Source of the DNA: Blautia hominis | GTDB taxonomy: Bacteria; Bacillota; Clostridia; Lachnospirales; Lachnospiraceae | Direction: 5' to 3' | Assembly: GCA_002270465.1 (NCBI GenBank) | Contig: NQOF01000002.1 | Coordinates: 248,001 to 312,000, forward strand | Length of the DNA: 64,000 bases | In this document: one piece after another, positions 47,032 through 56,507 of the stretch | How positions within the stretch are numbered: position 1 is the first letter of the stretch | Layout: each line of letters opens with the position of its first letter | The notes under the pieces: model-generated | Seen by the model: the letters and a program-made list of their open reading frames with translations, nothing else | Database searches by the model: none | Told to the model about the DNA's origin: nothing | Program-made: the position numbers and the translations under genes

Positions 47032-48039
47032 ATGAATATCCGTGAGGAGATGGAACAAAGGGAGATGGAACTTTTAAGCCCTTACGCTGCCCACAGCAGG
47101 GACAGCAGGGGCAGGGACCGTTATGAGGAGGAGTGCGATATCCGGACGGTCTATCAGCGGGACCGGGACAGAATCCTGCACTGCAAGTCTTTTCGGAGGC
47201 TGAAGGATAAGACCCAGGTCTTTCTGGCGCCCCAGGGGGACCATTACAGGAACCGTCTGACCCACACCCTGGAGGTCTCCCAGACTGCCAGGACCATTGC
47301 CAAGGCTTTAAGGCTCAATGATGATCTGGTGGAGGCCATTGCGCTGGGACACGATTTGGGACATACCCCCTTTGGCCATGCCGGGGAGAGAGCGCTTGAC
47401 AGAGTGTGCCCCCTGGGATTTGCCCATTACCGGCAGAGCATCCGGGTGGTGGAATGTCTGGAGAAGAACGGGGCTGGGCTGAATCTCACCTGGGAGGTGC
47501 GGGACGGGATCCTGAATCACAGGACCAGCGGTTCCCCCCATACCCTGGAGGGACAGATCGTACGGCTCTGTGATAAGATCTCCTATATCCATCACGATAT
47601 GGATGACGCCCAAAGAGCAGGGGTCATCACGGAAGATGACATTCCCATCACCCTGCGGCTTTTGCTGGGTGAGAACACAAAAGAACGGCTCAACACCTTC
47701 ATTCATGATATTGTGGACAACAGCAGAGGGAAAGATGCGATACACATGTCCCCTGAGATTGAGGAGGGACTGCGTGACCTTCGGAACATTATGTTCCAGA
47801 ATGTCTATCTGAATCCCGTTGCGAAAGAGGAAGAGGAAAAGGCAGAGAACCTTGTGGAAGCCCTGTACGGCTATTACAGCACCAAACCGGACAAAATGTC
47901 TGAGGAGTACAAACGGCTGCTTAAGGACGGCGAGGAGATGAACCGGGTTGTCTGTGACTATATTTCCGGTATGACGGACCAGTATTCCATGGAAAAATTC
48001 AGGGATATTTTTGTTCCGAAAGGATGGAGTGTTTACTAG
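47032..48039 (+). CDS. dgt: Deoxyguanosinetriphosphate triphosphohydrolase-like HD protein
   Basis: 335 residues from the ATG at 47032, 7 bp after GAAGGTGAG; the in-frame GTG at 47020 lies in that site. It hydrolyses dNTPs to deoxynucleoside and triphosphate. The HD motif is GHDLGHTPFGHAGE with NRLTHTLEVSQ upstream, giving the H...HD...D metal site. Bacterial dNTPases of this shorter type are common in Clostridia. Its TAG is directly followed by the dnaG ATG, so it heads the replication/transcription cluster. Confidence 0.93.
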   Translation: MNIREEMEQREMELLSPYAAHSRDSRGRDRYEEECDIRTVYQRDRDRILHCKSFRRLKDKTQVFLAPQGDHYRNRLTHTLEVSQTARTIAKALRLNDDLVEAIALGHDLGHTPFGHAGERALDRVCPLGFAHYRQSIRVVECLEKNGAGLNLTWEVRDGILNHRTSGSPHTLEGQIVRLCDKISYIHHDMDDAQRAGVITEDDIPITLRLLLGENTKERLNTFIHDIVDNSRGKDAIHMSPEIEEGLRDLRNIMFQNVYLNPVAKEEEEKAENLVEALYGYYSTKPDKMSEEYKRLLKDGEEMNRVVCDYISGMTDQYSMEKFRDIFVPKGWSVY

Positions 48040-49824
48040 ATGTTTTATTCCGATGACATAATTGAAGAAGTCCGCATGAAAAATGACATTGTGGATGTCA
48101 TTTCCGGTTATGTGCGGCTGCAGAAAAAGGGCAGCTCCTACTTTGGCCTGTGCCCTTTCCACAATGAAAAATCACCGTCCTTCTCCGTAAGCCCCGGCAA
48201 GCAGATGTATTACTGCTTCGGGTGCGGAGCAGGAGGAAATGTGTTTACTTTTATCATGGAGTATGAGAATTTCACCTTTATAGAAGCTGTGAAATACCTG
48301 GCCGAGCGGGCCGGGGTGAAACTTCCGGAAGGGGAATACTCCAAAGAACAGAGGGCTGCCGCGGACTTAAAGACAGTTCTTCTGGAGGTGAACAAAAAAG
48401 CTGCCGCCTACTATTACTATCTGCTGAAGCAGGAAGGGGGCAGGCAGGCTTATGAGTATCTGAAGAACAGGGAATTGTCAGACGATACCATCAAGGGGTT
48501 CGGCTTGGGCTATTCCAGCAAATATTCGGACAGCCTGTACCGGTATCTGAAGGGAAAAGGCTATTCGGATACTATTTTGAAAGAATCCGGGCTTTTTTCC
48601 GCGGATGAGAGATATGGCATGCACGACAAGTTCTGGAACCGTGTCATGTTTCCCATTATGGATGTGAATAACCGGGTGATCGGTTTCGGCGGGCGTGTTA
48701 TGGGCGATGCAAAACCCAAATATCTGAACTCGCCGGAGACGAAGATCTTTGACAAGAGCCGTAACCTTTACGGCCTGAACATTGCCAGAAAGTCCAGAAA
48801 GAATTACCTGATCATCTGCGAGGGATACATGGATGTCATCTCCATGCACCAGGCGGGATTTACCAATGCGGTGGCTTCCCTTGGGACAGCCCTCACAAGC
48901 GGACATGCCAGCCTTATGAGCCGCTACACAAAGGAAGTGCTGCTGACCTATGACAGTGATGAGGCAGGGCAGAAGGCAGCCCTTCGGGGGATCCCTATTC
49001 TCCGGGAGGCTGGCATCAAGCCCAGGGTGGTAAATCTGGCGCCTTACAAGGACCCGGATGAATTCATCAAGGCAGAGGGTCAGGAGGCATTTGAGAAGCG
49101 GCTTTCTGAGGCTATGAATTATTTTCTGTTTGAAGTCCAGGTCATGGAACGGCAGTATGATTTGGCGGACCCGGAGGACAAAACAGAGTTTTACAGGGCG
49201 ATCGCAAAAAAACTGCTGGAATTTCCTGAGGAACTTGAGCGTAACAATTACATGGAGAGTATTTCCAGGAATTATCAGATCCGTTATGAAGATCTGCGGC
49301 GCATGGTGAATAACCTGGCCCTTTCGGGCACGGCAATTTCGGCAAAGCCCAGACCGCCGGTTAAAGAGCGGAGAAAGGATAAGAAGGAGGACGGCAGGGA
49401 CGCTTCCCAAAAGCTGATGCTGACCTGGCTTACTTCCTATCCAAAGATGTTTGACACCATAGAGGGGTATATAAGCCCTGATGATTTTACTACGCCCCTG
49501 TTTCGGCAGGTGGCAGAGCTTTTATTTGAACAGCACGAACAAGGAAAGGTCAATCCGGCTAAGCTTTTGAACCGGTTCACTGACAGCGAAGAACAAAAGG
49601 AAGTTACATCCTTATTTCACGCAACCCTGCATCTGGAAAATGACCAGGAGCGCATGCGCGCTCTCAAGGAAACCGTCTGCAGGATGAAACGGGACAGCAT
49701 TGCGCATCAGAGTCAGACTCTGGCGCCGACGGACATTGCAGGCCTGCAGAGACTTGTGGAGGCAAAAAAACATCTGGAAGAAATTGAAAGTGGAAAGGTA
49801 ACACTGCATATTTCTTTTGATTGA
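48040..49824 (+). CDS. dnaG: DNA primase
   Basis: 594 residues. It synthesises RNA primers at the replication fork with DnaB. The N-terminal CHC2 zinc finger is visible (CPFHNEKSPSF with C40 and H43, then YYCFGCGAGG). The catalytic TOPRIM domain has IICEGYMDVISMHQAG and LLTYDSDEAGQKA. A DnaB-interaction region ends the protein. The ATG abuts the dgt stop, which implies coupled translation. rpoD starts shortly after. Confidence 0.98.
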   Translation: MFYSDDIIEEVRMKNDIVDVISGYVRLQKKGSSYFGLCPFHNEKSPSFSVSPGKQMYYCFGCGAGGNVFTFIMEYENFTFIEAVKYLAERAGVKLPEGEYSKEQRAAADLKTVLLEVNKKAAAYYYYLLKQEGGRQAYEYLKNRELSDDTIKGFGLGYSSKYSDSLYRYLKGKGYSDTILKESGLFSADERYGMHDKFWNRVMFPIMDVNNRVIGFGGRVMGDAKPKYLNSPETKIFDKSRNLYGLNIARKSRKNYLIICEGYMDVISMHQAGFTNAVASLGTALTSGHASLMSRYTKEVLLTYDSDEAGQKAALRGIPILREAGIKPRVVNLAPYKDPDEFIKAEGQEAFEKRLSEAMNYFLFEVQVMERQYDLADPEDKTEFYRAIAKKLLEFPEELERNNYMESISRNYQIRYEDLRRMVNNLALSGTAISAKPRPPVKERRKDKKEDGRDASQKLMLTWLTSYPKMFDTIEGYISPDDFTTPLFRQVAELLFEQHEQGKVNPAKLLNRFTDSEEQKEVTSLFHATLHLENDQERMRALKETVCRMKRDSIAHQSQTLAPTDIAGLQRLVEAKKHLEEIESGKVTLHISFD

Positions 49825-49864
49825 GGCAAAGATATAACTAAGTAATGAGAGGATGGAACATTTT

Positions 49865-50989
49865 ATGGAAATGAACATGGCGAAATTCAGCGAGAAACTG
49901 CAGGAATTGGTGGAGCTGGGAAAGAAAAAGAAAAATGTCCTGGAATACCAGGAGATCAATGACCATTTCAAGGAAATGCCCCTGGACCCTGACGCCCTGG
50001 ACAAAGTATTTGACTATCTGGAATCCTGTGGTATTGATGTGCTGCGTATTCCGGAAAGTGACGAGGATGTTTTTATAATCAGCGATGATGACGGCATCAA
50101 TCTGGACGAAGAGGAAGAAGTGGATGTGGAGAATATCGATCTTTCCGTTCCGGAGGGCATCAGCATCGAGGACCCTGTCCGTATGTATCTAAAAGAGATC
50201 GGCAAGGTGCCCCTTCTGTCCGCAGAGGAGGAGATAGAACTGGCAAAACGTATGGAAGAGGGAGATGAGGCAGCCAAGAAGCGTCTGGCAGAGGCCAACC
50301 TGCGTTTGGTTGTCAGTATCGCCAAGCGTTATGTGGGACGTGGTATGCTGTTTCTCGATCTGATCCAGGAGGGAAATCTGGGTCTGATCAAGGCTGTGGA
50401 AAAATTCGACTACAGAAAAGGTTACAAATTCTCCACATACGCTACCTGGTGGATCCGTCAGGCCATAACAAGGGCCATTGCAGACCAGGCACGTACCATC
50501 CGTATCCCTGTGCATATGGTGGAGACCATCAATAAGCTGATCCGTGTGTCACGCCAGCTTCTGCAGGAGCTGGGCAGGGAGCCGCAGCCGGAGGAGATTG
50601 CAGAGAAGATGGATATGTCAGTGGACAGAGTCCGTGAGATCCTGAAAATATCCCAGGAACCGGTATCTCTTGAGACACCCATCGGTGAGGAGGAAGACAG
50701 CCATCTGGGAGATTTTATCCAGGATGACAATGTGCCGGTTCCCGCAGATGCGGCTGCCTTCACACTTTTAAAAGAACAGCTTGTGGAAGTGTTAAATACA
50801 TTGACAGACAGGGAGCAGAAGGTCCTCAGGCTGCGTTTTGGCCTGGATGACGGAAGAGCCAGGACCTTGGAAGAAGTGGGCAAAGAATTTAATGTGACCA
50901 GGGAGCGTATCCGCCAGATCGAGGCCAAAGCACTCCGTAAGCTCCGCCACCCCAGCCGCAGCCGTAAATTAAAGGATTATCTGGATTAA
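49865..50989 (+). CDS. rpoD: RNA polymerase primary sigma factor (sigma A)
   Basis: 374 residues from 49865. In-frame ATGs at 49853, 49871 and 49877 are also possible, and the only ribosome site (AGAGG) abuts 49853, so the start is uncertain. Region 1.2 is [21 protein letters not shown]. Region 2 holds the -10 recognition helix [19 protein letters not shown]. Region 4 is [24 protein letters not shown], written here in two parts as [19 protein letters not shown]. The acidic stretch near residue 80 matches region 1.1 remnants of Firmicutes sigma A. It directs transcription of most housekeeping genes. Confidence 0.98.
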   Translation: MEMNMAKFSEKLQELVELGKKKKNVLEYQEINDHFKEMPLDPDALDKVFDYLESCGIDVLRIPESDEDVFIISDDDGINLDEEEEVDVENIDLSVPEGISIEDPVRMYLKEIGKVPLLSAEEEIELAKRMEEGDEAAKKRLAEANLRLVVSIAKRYVGRGMLFLDLIQEGNLGLIKAVEKFDYRKGYKFSTYATWWIRQAITRAIADQARTIRIPVHMVETINKLIRVSRQLLQELGREPQPEEIAEKMDMSVDRVREILKISQEPVSLETPIGEEEDSHLGDFIQDDNVPVPADAAAFTLLKEQLVEVLNTLTDREQKVLRLRFGLDDGRARTLEEVGKEFNVTRERIRQIEAKALRKLRHPSRSRKLKDYLD

Positions 50990-51000
50990 GGATGAGCAGT

Positions 51001-51705
51001 ATGAAGAATGTGCAGCTTTCGGACAGGCTTCGCGCTGTGGCATCCCTGGTGACACCCGGCAGCAGGATCGCGGATGTAGGGTGTGACCACGGTTATATTC
51101 CCATTTATCTGTATCTGGAAGGAAGGATACCGGGAGCCATTGCCATGGATGTGAACCGGGGTCCTCTTCTTCGGGCAGAGGAACATATCAGGGAATACGG
51201 GCTGGGGAACTACATAGAAACCCGCCTCTCTGATGGTGTAAAAGCTTTATCCCGCGGGGAGGCGGATACGGTTATCATAGCCGGCATGGGCGGCCCGCTC
51301 ATGGAGAAGATCCTCACTGAGGGAAGCCATGTGCTGGAGACTGTATCAGAGCTGATTCTCCAGCCCCAGTCTGAGATTGGCCGTTTCCGGCATTTTCTGC
51401 TGGAACATGGGTACAGGATCACAGCGGAGGATATGGTCTTTGAAGACGGAAAGTATTATCCGATGATGAAAGCTGTCAGGGGCGGGCAGAGTTACACGGA
51501 AGAGATTGAGTATCTCTACGGCAGCGGCCTTCTGGACAGCAGAAATCCGGTTCTGAAACAGTTTTTGTTAAAGGAACGATCCTCCGTGGAAAAAATCATG
51601 GAACATCTTAAGGCTGCAGATACCAGGACAGGCAGCCGGCGGCTTTTGGAACTGGAACAGGAGCTTATCCATATCCGAAAAGCGCTGGAGCATTATAAAG
51701 AATAA
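51001..51705 (+). CDS. trmK: tRNA (adenine(22)-N(1))-methyltransferase
   Basis: 234 residues from the ATG at 51001, 8 bp after AAGGA; an ATG at 50992 is the alternative. It methylates A22 of bacterial tRNAs using S-adenosylmethionine. The Rossmann motif is GSRIADVGCDHGYIPIYL, and the family motif VIIAGMGGPLM is present. The trmK gene normally sits between rpoD and the nif3-like gene in Firmicutes, as here, but MITE copy B now separates it from nif3. Confidence 0.93.
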   Translation: MKNVQLSDRLRAVASLVTPGSRIADVGCDHGYIPIYLYLEGRIPGAIAMDVNRGPLLRAEEHIREYGLGNYIETRLSDGVKALSRGEADTVIIAGMGGPLMEKILTEGSHVLETVSELILQPQSEIGRFRHFLLEHGYRITAEDMVFEDGKYYPMMKAVRGGQSYTEEIEYLYGSGLLDSRNPVLKQFLLKERSSVEKIMEHLKAADTRTGSRRLLELEQELIHIRKALEHYKE

Positions 51706-51777
51706 CAGCCCGTATGAAAGTGCAGCAGATGTGCAGCCCATGGCGAAGGGATTTTTTATGGCCGTATGCTTGTAAAC

Positions 51778-51940
51778 GTTCCTATTCACAGCCCTGCAAA
51801 AAACGCAGTTCTGTAAACAGTAACACGCTCCGCGATGCACAGATATGGAGTATTCTGTCCCATATCGCGCTGGCTGCCTCGGGATTTTCATGCGCAAGCG
51901 CATAAAAACACCTCGCGGGATAGCCGCCGTGAATAGTAAC
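51778..51940 (-). mobile_element. 163-bp MITE-like element, copy B (inverted)
   Basis: Reverse-orientation partner of the element at 16416, the same length with about 22 mismatches by hand count. Ends are GTTCCTATTCACAG (51778) and GTGAATAGTAAC (to 51940). The flanks TTGTAAAC at 51770-51777 and 51941-51948 are an exact 8-bp direct repeat, the mark of target duplication on insertion. It lies between trmK and nif3, genes usually adjacent. Short reading frames inside it are not credible genes. Confidence 0.88.
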
Positions 51941-51989
51941 TTGTAAACGTTCCAATATCTGAAATGTTGCAAAACAGGAGACAAGCAAT

Positions 51990-52772
51990 ATGAAATGTAA
52001 AGAGATAATAGAAATTCTGGAACAGAAATATGCACCCTCTTTTGCTGAGAGTTGGGACAATGTAGGTCTTCTGGCCGGGGATCGGGAGCGGGAAGTGAAA
52101 AAAATCTTCCTGGCTCTTGATGTGACGGATGAGACCTTGCAGGCAGCCATTGATTTTGGGGCGGATCTGATGATCACCCACCACCCGCTGATCTTTTCAG
52201 GCATGAAACGGGTGGTGGCGGAGGATTTTATCGGCCGCAGGATCATAGGCCTGATTGGAAATCAGATCAGCTATTACGCCATGCACACAAATTTTGATAT
52301 TCTGGGTATGGCGGATATGAGCGCGGATTTCCTTGAGCTTTCAGAGCGTGAAGTGCTGGAAGTAACCTTTGAGGACGGACAAAGGCGGGAGGGAATCGGA
52401 AGGATCGGTTCTCTGCCCCGGGAAATGACACTGCGGGAGTGCGCTCTCTTTGTAAAAGCGCAGTTTCAGCTTCCACATGTAACCGTATACGGCAGTCTGG
52501 ACGTTGGTGTGAACCGTGCTGCTGTCTGCACAGGCTCCGGAAAGAGCCTGATGAAGGAAGTGCTTAAAAAGAAGGCACAGGTATATATAACAGGGGATGT
52601 GGATTACCACACAGCCATTGACGCGGTGGCCCAGGGGGTAAGCATCATTGATGCGGGACACTATGGGACTGAATATATTTTTATGGAATATATGAGGCAG
52701 GAGCTTGCCGAAAAGCTGCCCGGACTGGAAGTGGGCAGGATGGAAGTTCTGCATCCTTGTACCGTTCTGTAA
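51990..52772 (+). CDS. Nif3-like dinuclear metal centre hexameric protein
   Basis: 260 residues of the NIF3/YqfO family, in the shorter form without the long central insertion of YqfO. Metal-ligand regions include ITHHPLIFSGMKRV and AMHTNFD near the N-terminal half and DAGHYGTEYIFMEYM near the C-terminus. Members have been proposed as GTP cyclohydrolase-related or metal-dependent hydrolases, but the function is unsettled. AGGAG lies upstream of the ATG. The usual coupling to trmK is broken by the MITE; whether read-through continues is not evident. Confidence 0.93.
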   Translation: MKCKEIIEILEQKYAPSFAESWDNVGLLAGDREREVKKIFLALDVTDETLQAAIDFGADLMITHHPLIFSGMKRVVAEDFIGRRIIGLIGNQISYYAMHTNFDILGMADMSADFLELSEREVLEVTFEDGQRREGIGRIGSLPREMTLRECALFVKAQFQLPHVTVYGSLDVGVNRAAVCTGSGKSLMKEVLKKKAQVYITGDVDYHTAIDAVAQGVSIIDAGHYGTEYIFMEYMRQELAEKLPGLEVGRMEVLHPCTVL

Positions 52773-52890
52773 CGGTGAAGGTGTCAATCAGATACAGAGG
52801 CAGAATAATTGCCCTGTAACGTGCATATATTGTAACAGTTCGGGTATCTGAACGGTTCCATAGACTGATATAAGGGAATTCATCTGTGAT

Positions 52891-52920
52891 GCACCGGCGA
52901 AACAGAGCCGGTGCGTTTTT
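52891..52920 (+). terminator. Terminator before the nucleoside kinase gene
   Basis: GCACCGGC (52891-52898) and GCCGGTGC (52907-52914) around GAAACAGA, then GTTTTT. It ends transcripts from the nif3 side 24 bp before the next ATG. Confidence 0.85.
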
Positions 52921-52943
52921 ATATAAGAGAACAGGAGGTATCT

Positions 52944-54611
52944 ATGAGCGACAGAAATATAGCAGTGAAGATTTTGGGCAAGACAAGAGAATATCCCTAT
53001 GGTACTCCATACGCAAAGATCGTGGAGGAATATGAGGGGACAACCCGATATCCCATTGTACTGGTAATGAAAAACGGCAAGCTCTGTGAGCTTCACAAAA
53101 AACTGAAAAAACCCGGCATACTGGAGTTTATCACCACAGCGGATGAGATCGGGCATAAGACTTACAAGAGAAGTGCGTCGCTGCTGGTTCTGAAGGCGGT
53201 CTATCATGTGGCAGGCCATGAGAATATAAAGAAGGCAGTTCTTCATTATTCTGTCAGCTCAGGATATTATTTCACCATTGACGGAAATGTAAAGGTGGAT
53301 GAGAAATTCCTGGCTGAAGTCAAAGCATATATGCTGCAGCTAGTGGGGGAAAAGATACCCATTCTGAAGCGGAGTGTAAGTACCGATGAGGCCATTGAGA
53401 TCTTCCATGATCACGGCATGTATGACAAAGAGAAGCTGTTCCGGTACCGCAGGGTATCCAGGGTCAACATATACAGTCTGGGAGATTTTGAGGACTATTT
53501 TTATGGTTTTATGGTAAATCACACAGGCTATCTCAAATATTTTGATCTGTATCCATATGACGAAGGATTTGTACTCCAGCTTCCGGAGCAGAAAGACCCG
53601 GAGACGGTGCCGCCTTTCCGTCCGCAGCCGAAGATCTTCCAGGTACAGAAGGAATCCGGCCGCTGGGGTGAGATGATGCAGACTGACACGGTAGGAGACT
53701 TGAACGGCCAGGTAACACAGCAGGGAGCCAATGAACTGATCCTCATAGCCGAGGCACTGCAGGAGGGGAAAATATCCAAAATAGCAGACCAGATCGTAAT
53801 GGCAGGAGACAAGAAATTTATCATGATAGCCGGACCGTCCTCATCGGGAAAGACCACATTTTCCCACAGGCTGTCGATCCAGCTGTCGGCTCACGGCCTG
53901 CACCCCCATCCAATTGCTGTGGACAATTATTTCCTGAACAGGGACCAGACACCTCTGGATGAACACGGCAATTATAACTTTGAATGTCTGGAGGCCATTG
54001 ATATCAAGCAGTTTAATGCGGATATGAATGCCCTTCTTAGCGGAGAGCGGGTGGAACTGCCGTCCTTTAATTTTAAGATTGGACAGAGGGAATACAAAGG
54101 GGATCATCTGCAGCTTGGCGCGGATGATATCCTGGTCATAGAGGGGATCCATGGGCTGAATGACAAACTCAGCGAGACACTGCCAAAAGAGAGTAAGTTT
54201 AAGATCTATGTGAGCGCGCTGACGCAGATCAATATTGACGAACACAACAGGATACCAACTACAGACGGCAGGCTGATCCGAAGGATCGTCAGGGATGCCA
54301 GGACCAGAGGAACGTCGGCAAAGCATACCATTGCCATGTGGAATTCCGTGAGACGGGGGGAGGAGCAGTATATCTTCCCGTATCAGGAGTCTGCAGATGT
54401 GATGTTTAACTCGGCATTGATCTATGAGCTGGCTGTACTGAAAATGTATGCAGAGCCTCTGCTCTTTGGAATTACGCCGGAAGAACCGGAGTACAATGAG
54501 GCGAAGAGGATCCTGAAATTCCTGGATTATTTTGTGGGAATGCCTGCGGACGCTGTGCCTCACAACTCCATTCTCAGAGAATTTATCGGGGGCGGCTGTT
54601 TTGATGTATAA
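52944..54611 (+). CDS. Nucleoside kinase, uridine-kinase-type with N-terminal extension
   Basis: 555 residues from the ATG at 52944 with AGGAGG 5 bp upstream. The P-loop is GPSSSGKTTFSHR with glycine 297, followed by the PRK/uridine kinase core (HPIAVDNYFLNRDQTP, LEAIDIKQFN, VIEGIHGLND, RIVRDARTRG). The N-terminal 280 residues resemble a TGS-like segment and a ThrRS-editing-like region (GHKTYKRSASLLV), as in clostridial proteins annotated 'nucleoside kinase'. It probably phosphorylates uridine or cytidine; the N-terminal part may regulate it. The stop codon is inside the flank of MITE remnant C. Confidence 0.85.
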   Translation: MSDRNIAVKILGKTREYPYGTPYAKIVEEYEGTTRYPIVLVMKNGKLCELHKKLKKPGILEFITTADEIGHKTYKRSASLLVLKAVYHVAGHENIKKAVLHYSVSSGYYFTIDGNVKVDEKFLAEVKAYMLQLVGEKIPILKRSVSTDEAIEIFHDHGMYDKEKLFRYRRVSRVNIYSLGDFEDYFYGFMVNHTGYLKYFDLYPYDEGFVLQLPEQKDPETVPPFRPQPKIFQVQKESGRWGEMMQTDTVGDLNGQVTQQGANELILIAEALQEGKISKIADQIVMAGDKKFIMIAGPSSSGKTTFSHRLSIQLSAHGLHPHPIAVDNYFLNRDQTPLDEHGNYNFECLEAIDIKQFNADMNALLSGERVELPSFNFKIGQREYKGDHLQLGADDILVIEGIHGLNDKLSETLPKESKFKIYVSALTQINIDEHNRIPTTDGRLIRRIVRDARTRGTSAKHTIAMWNSVRRGEEQYIFPYQESADVMFNSALIYELAVLKMYAEPLLFGITPEEPEYNEAKRILKFLDYFVGMPADAVPHNSILREFIGGGCFDV

Positions 54612-54646
54612 AAACACCTGGCGGGATAGCAGCCGTGAATAGTAAC
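54608..54646 (-). mobile_element. Truncated MITE end, copy C (39 bp)
   Basis: Sequence after the kinase stop matches the outermost 38-39 bases of copy B's left end (TAAAAACACCT, GCGGGATAGC, GTGAATAGTAAC), with few changes. The rest of the element is missing. GTATAAAA before it and GTATAAGA (54647-54654) after it could be a remnant 8-bp duplication. The kinase TAA at 54609-54611 uses bases of this junction. Confidence 0.7.
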
Positions 54647-54676
54647 GTATAAGACCCATAGTCTTCGTTTTTGCTG

Positions 54677-54705
54677 TTTACAAATCCGGAGCGCTGTGTT
54701 AAAAT
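54677..54705 (+). promoter_or_regulatory. Promoter of rnpB
   Basis: TTTACA (54677-54682) and TAAAAT (54700-54705), 17-bp spacing, ending 12 bp before the start of the P1 helix. Confidence 0.6.
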
Positions 54706-54716
54706 GACGTTTGTGT

Positions 54717-55063
54717 CAAGTAGAATGGATAATCGCGGCTGGCAGGACCGAAAGGGGCCAGGTGAGGAAAGTCCGGGCTTCGCAGGGCAGGATGCCGGAT
54801 AACGTCCGGTGGAGGTGACTCCAAGGATAGTGCAACAGAAATGTACCGCCAGTGTTTTACTGGTAAGGGTGGAAGGGCAGTGTAAGAGACTACCGCCTCT
54901 CTGGTAACAGGGAGGGCATATGTAAACCCCATCCGAAGCAAGACCGAATGAAAAGCAATGTGGCTGCCCGTCACGCTTTTAGGTGGGTCGCTTGAGTCTG
55001 CTGGTGACAGCAGAACTAGATAGATGATTATTCACGACATAACCCGGCTTATAGTTCTGCTTG
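54717..55063 (+). ncRNA. rnpB: RNase P RNA (type A)
   Basis: 347 nt. The ends were placed by the P1 helix: CAAGTAGAAT (54717) pairs over ten bases with AGTTCTGCTTG (to 55063). Universal landmarks in order are GAGGAAAGTCCGGGCT near 54763, ACAGAAA near 54836, GACCGAA near 54942, AGATAGATGA near 55018 and ACCCGGCTTA near 55042. It is the catalytic RNA that trims 5' ends of tRNA precursors. A strong hairpin terminator follows. Confidence 0.96.
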
Positions 55064-55090
55064 ATATTTGAAAACCGCAGCTGCGGTTGT

Positions 55091-55170
55091 AAAACGCCTG
55101 GTATGCGTATCGGATCTGGACTCGGAAGAGTTCCTTTCAGATAAGCATACCAGGCGTTTTGTGGTTTTTG
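55091..55170. terminator. Terminator after rnpB, shared with the convergent ATPase gene
   Basis: AAAACGCCTGGTATGC (55091-55106) and GCATACCAGGCGTTTT (55145-55160) are perfect 16-bp inverted arms with a 38-base loop; GTGGTTTTTG follows on the + strand. A-rich left flank permits use from the minus strand. Confidence 0.75.
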
Positions 55171-55188
55171 TCTATGGCTGCGGCGTCC

Positions 55189-56487
55189 CTACTGCTGGCC
55201 CAGGAGATAGTCTATGAACTGCTGGGCAGTCCGGCCTGAGAAACCGCCGTGCTGGAGTTCCCAGGCGTTGGCCTTCAAAAGAAGCTCATCACGGTCCATG
55301 GTGATGCCGTTTCTGGCAGCCAGGGAAGTGACGATCTCCTGGAATTCTTTTTTGTCCGGGGAACCGAAATAGATGGTCACTCCAAACCGGGAAACCAGGG
55401 AGAGCTTTTCCTGGACCGTGTCGTTGGTGTGCAGATCATCGTTTCTGTCCTCTTTGTCGCTGAAGCGCTCGCGCACCAGATGGCGGCGGTTGGAGGTGGC
55501 GTAGATCAGGATATTATCCGGCTTTTTCTCCAGGCCGCCTTCAATTACAGCCTTCAGGTATTTGTATTCAATCTCAAAATCCTCAAAAGACAGGTCATCC
55601 ATGTATATGATGAATTTGTAGTTGCGGTTTTTGATCTGGGCGATCACACCGTTTAAGTCCTGGAACTGGTGCTTGTAGACTTCGATAATGCGGAGACCCT
55701 GTCCGTAGTATTGATTCAGGATAGCTTTGATGCTGGAGGATTTTCCGGTGCCTGCGTCGCCGAAGAGAAGGCAGTTGTTGGCACGTTTTCCCTCTATAAA
55801 AGCCTCTGTGTTGTCTATGAGCTTTTTCTTTGCAATCTCATATCCCACCAGGTCATCTAACTGGACATGGGCTATTTTGGTAATGGGGACAATACGGACA
55901 TTGGCTTCTGTCTGCAGGTGCTCCAGACGGAATGCTTTATGAAGGCCTAGCTTTCCAACGCCGAAATCCTTGTAGAATTCCACCATGTCATCCATGAACT
56001 CCTCCACATCCGCTGCCTGGCCCAGGCGTCTGCTGAGGGTGCAGATGCGGTCGCGAATCCGCTTGTTGAACAGCTTGCTGTTTTCATCCACATTGGTGTA
56101 AACGCAGATCAGGGAACAGCAGGAAGTGCCGAAGGCATGGTCAAGGGAGGTCAGGTCAAAGTCGAACAGCTCTTTAAATATAGTAAAATCATGTCTGGCA
56201 AAGTCATTGATGCTGCCTTTCACAGGGCCTACGATCTCACAGGCTGTACTGAAGGCATTTTCGTGGTTGACCAGCAGAAAGGTCAGATAGTTGTGCCAGA
56301 GGTTTCCGGCAAACCCAAAGGAGCCTGCCATCTCCACAAGCTGGTTGACGCTCTGAAAGAACAGCTCCTTTCGTTCTTTTAATGCCGCCTCCTCTGTCTC
56401 AGAGGCGGAAAATATGGAGAACATATTTTCCAGTGTTTCGCCGTGGTCAAAGTTTCGGTATATGATACATTCGTTGATGTTTTTCAT
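55189..56487 (-). CDS. AAA-type ATP-binding protein, DUF815 family
   Basis: 432 residues. Walker A is GDAGTGKSS (about residue 250), Walker B is FIIYMDDLSFE, and a sensor-like ATSNRRHLVRERF follows. The N-terminal 200 residues form the region typical of DUF815 proteins. DUF815 ATPases are widespread, but their role is not established; a remodelling or helicase-loader-like activity is speculated. No operon partner is evident apart from pheA upstream on the same strand, 20 bp away, so the two are probably cotranscribed. Confidence 0.9.
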   Translation of the reverse strand: MKNINECIIYRNFDHGETLENMFSIFSASETEEAALKERKELFFQSVNQLVEMAGSFGFAGNLWHNYLTFLLVNHENAFSTACEIVGPVKGSINDFARHDFTIFKELFDFDLTSLDHAFGTSCCSLICVYTNVDENSKLFNKRIRDRICTLSRRLGQAADVEEFMDDMVEFYKDFGVGKLGLHKAFRLEHLQTEANVRIVPITKIAHVQLDDLVGYEIAKKKLIDNTEAFIEGKRANNCLLFGDAGTGKSSSIKAILNQYYGQGLRIIEVYKHQFQDLNGVIAQIKNRNYKFIIYMDDLSFEDFEIEYKYLKAVIEGGLEKKPDNILIYATSNRRHLVRERFSDKEDRNDDLHTNDTVQEKLSLVSRFGVTIYFGSPDKKEFQEIVTSLAARNGITMDRDELLLKANAWELQHGGFSGRTAQQFIDYLLGQQ

Positions 56488-56507
56488 GGTTCTTCCTTCT
56501 TTTGTTT

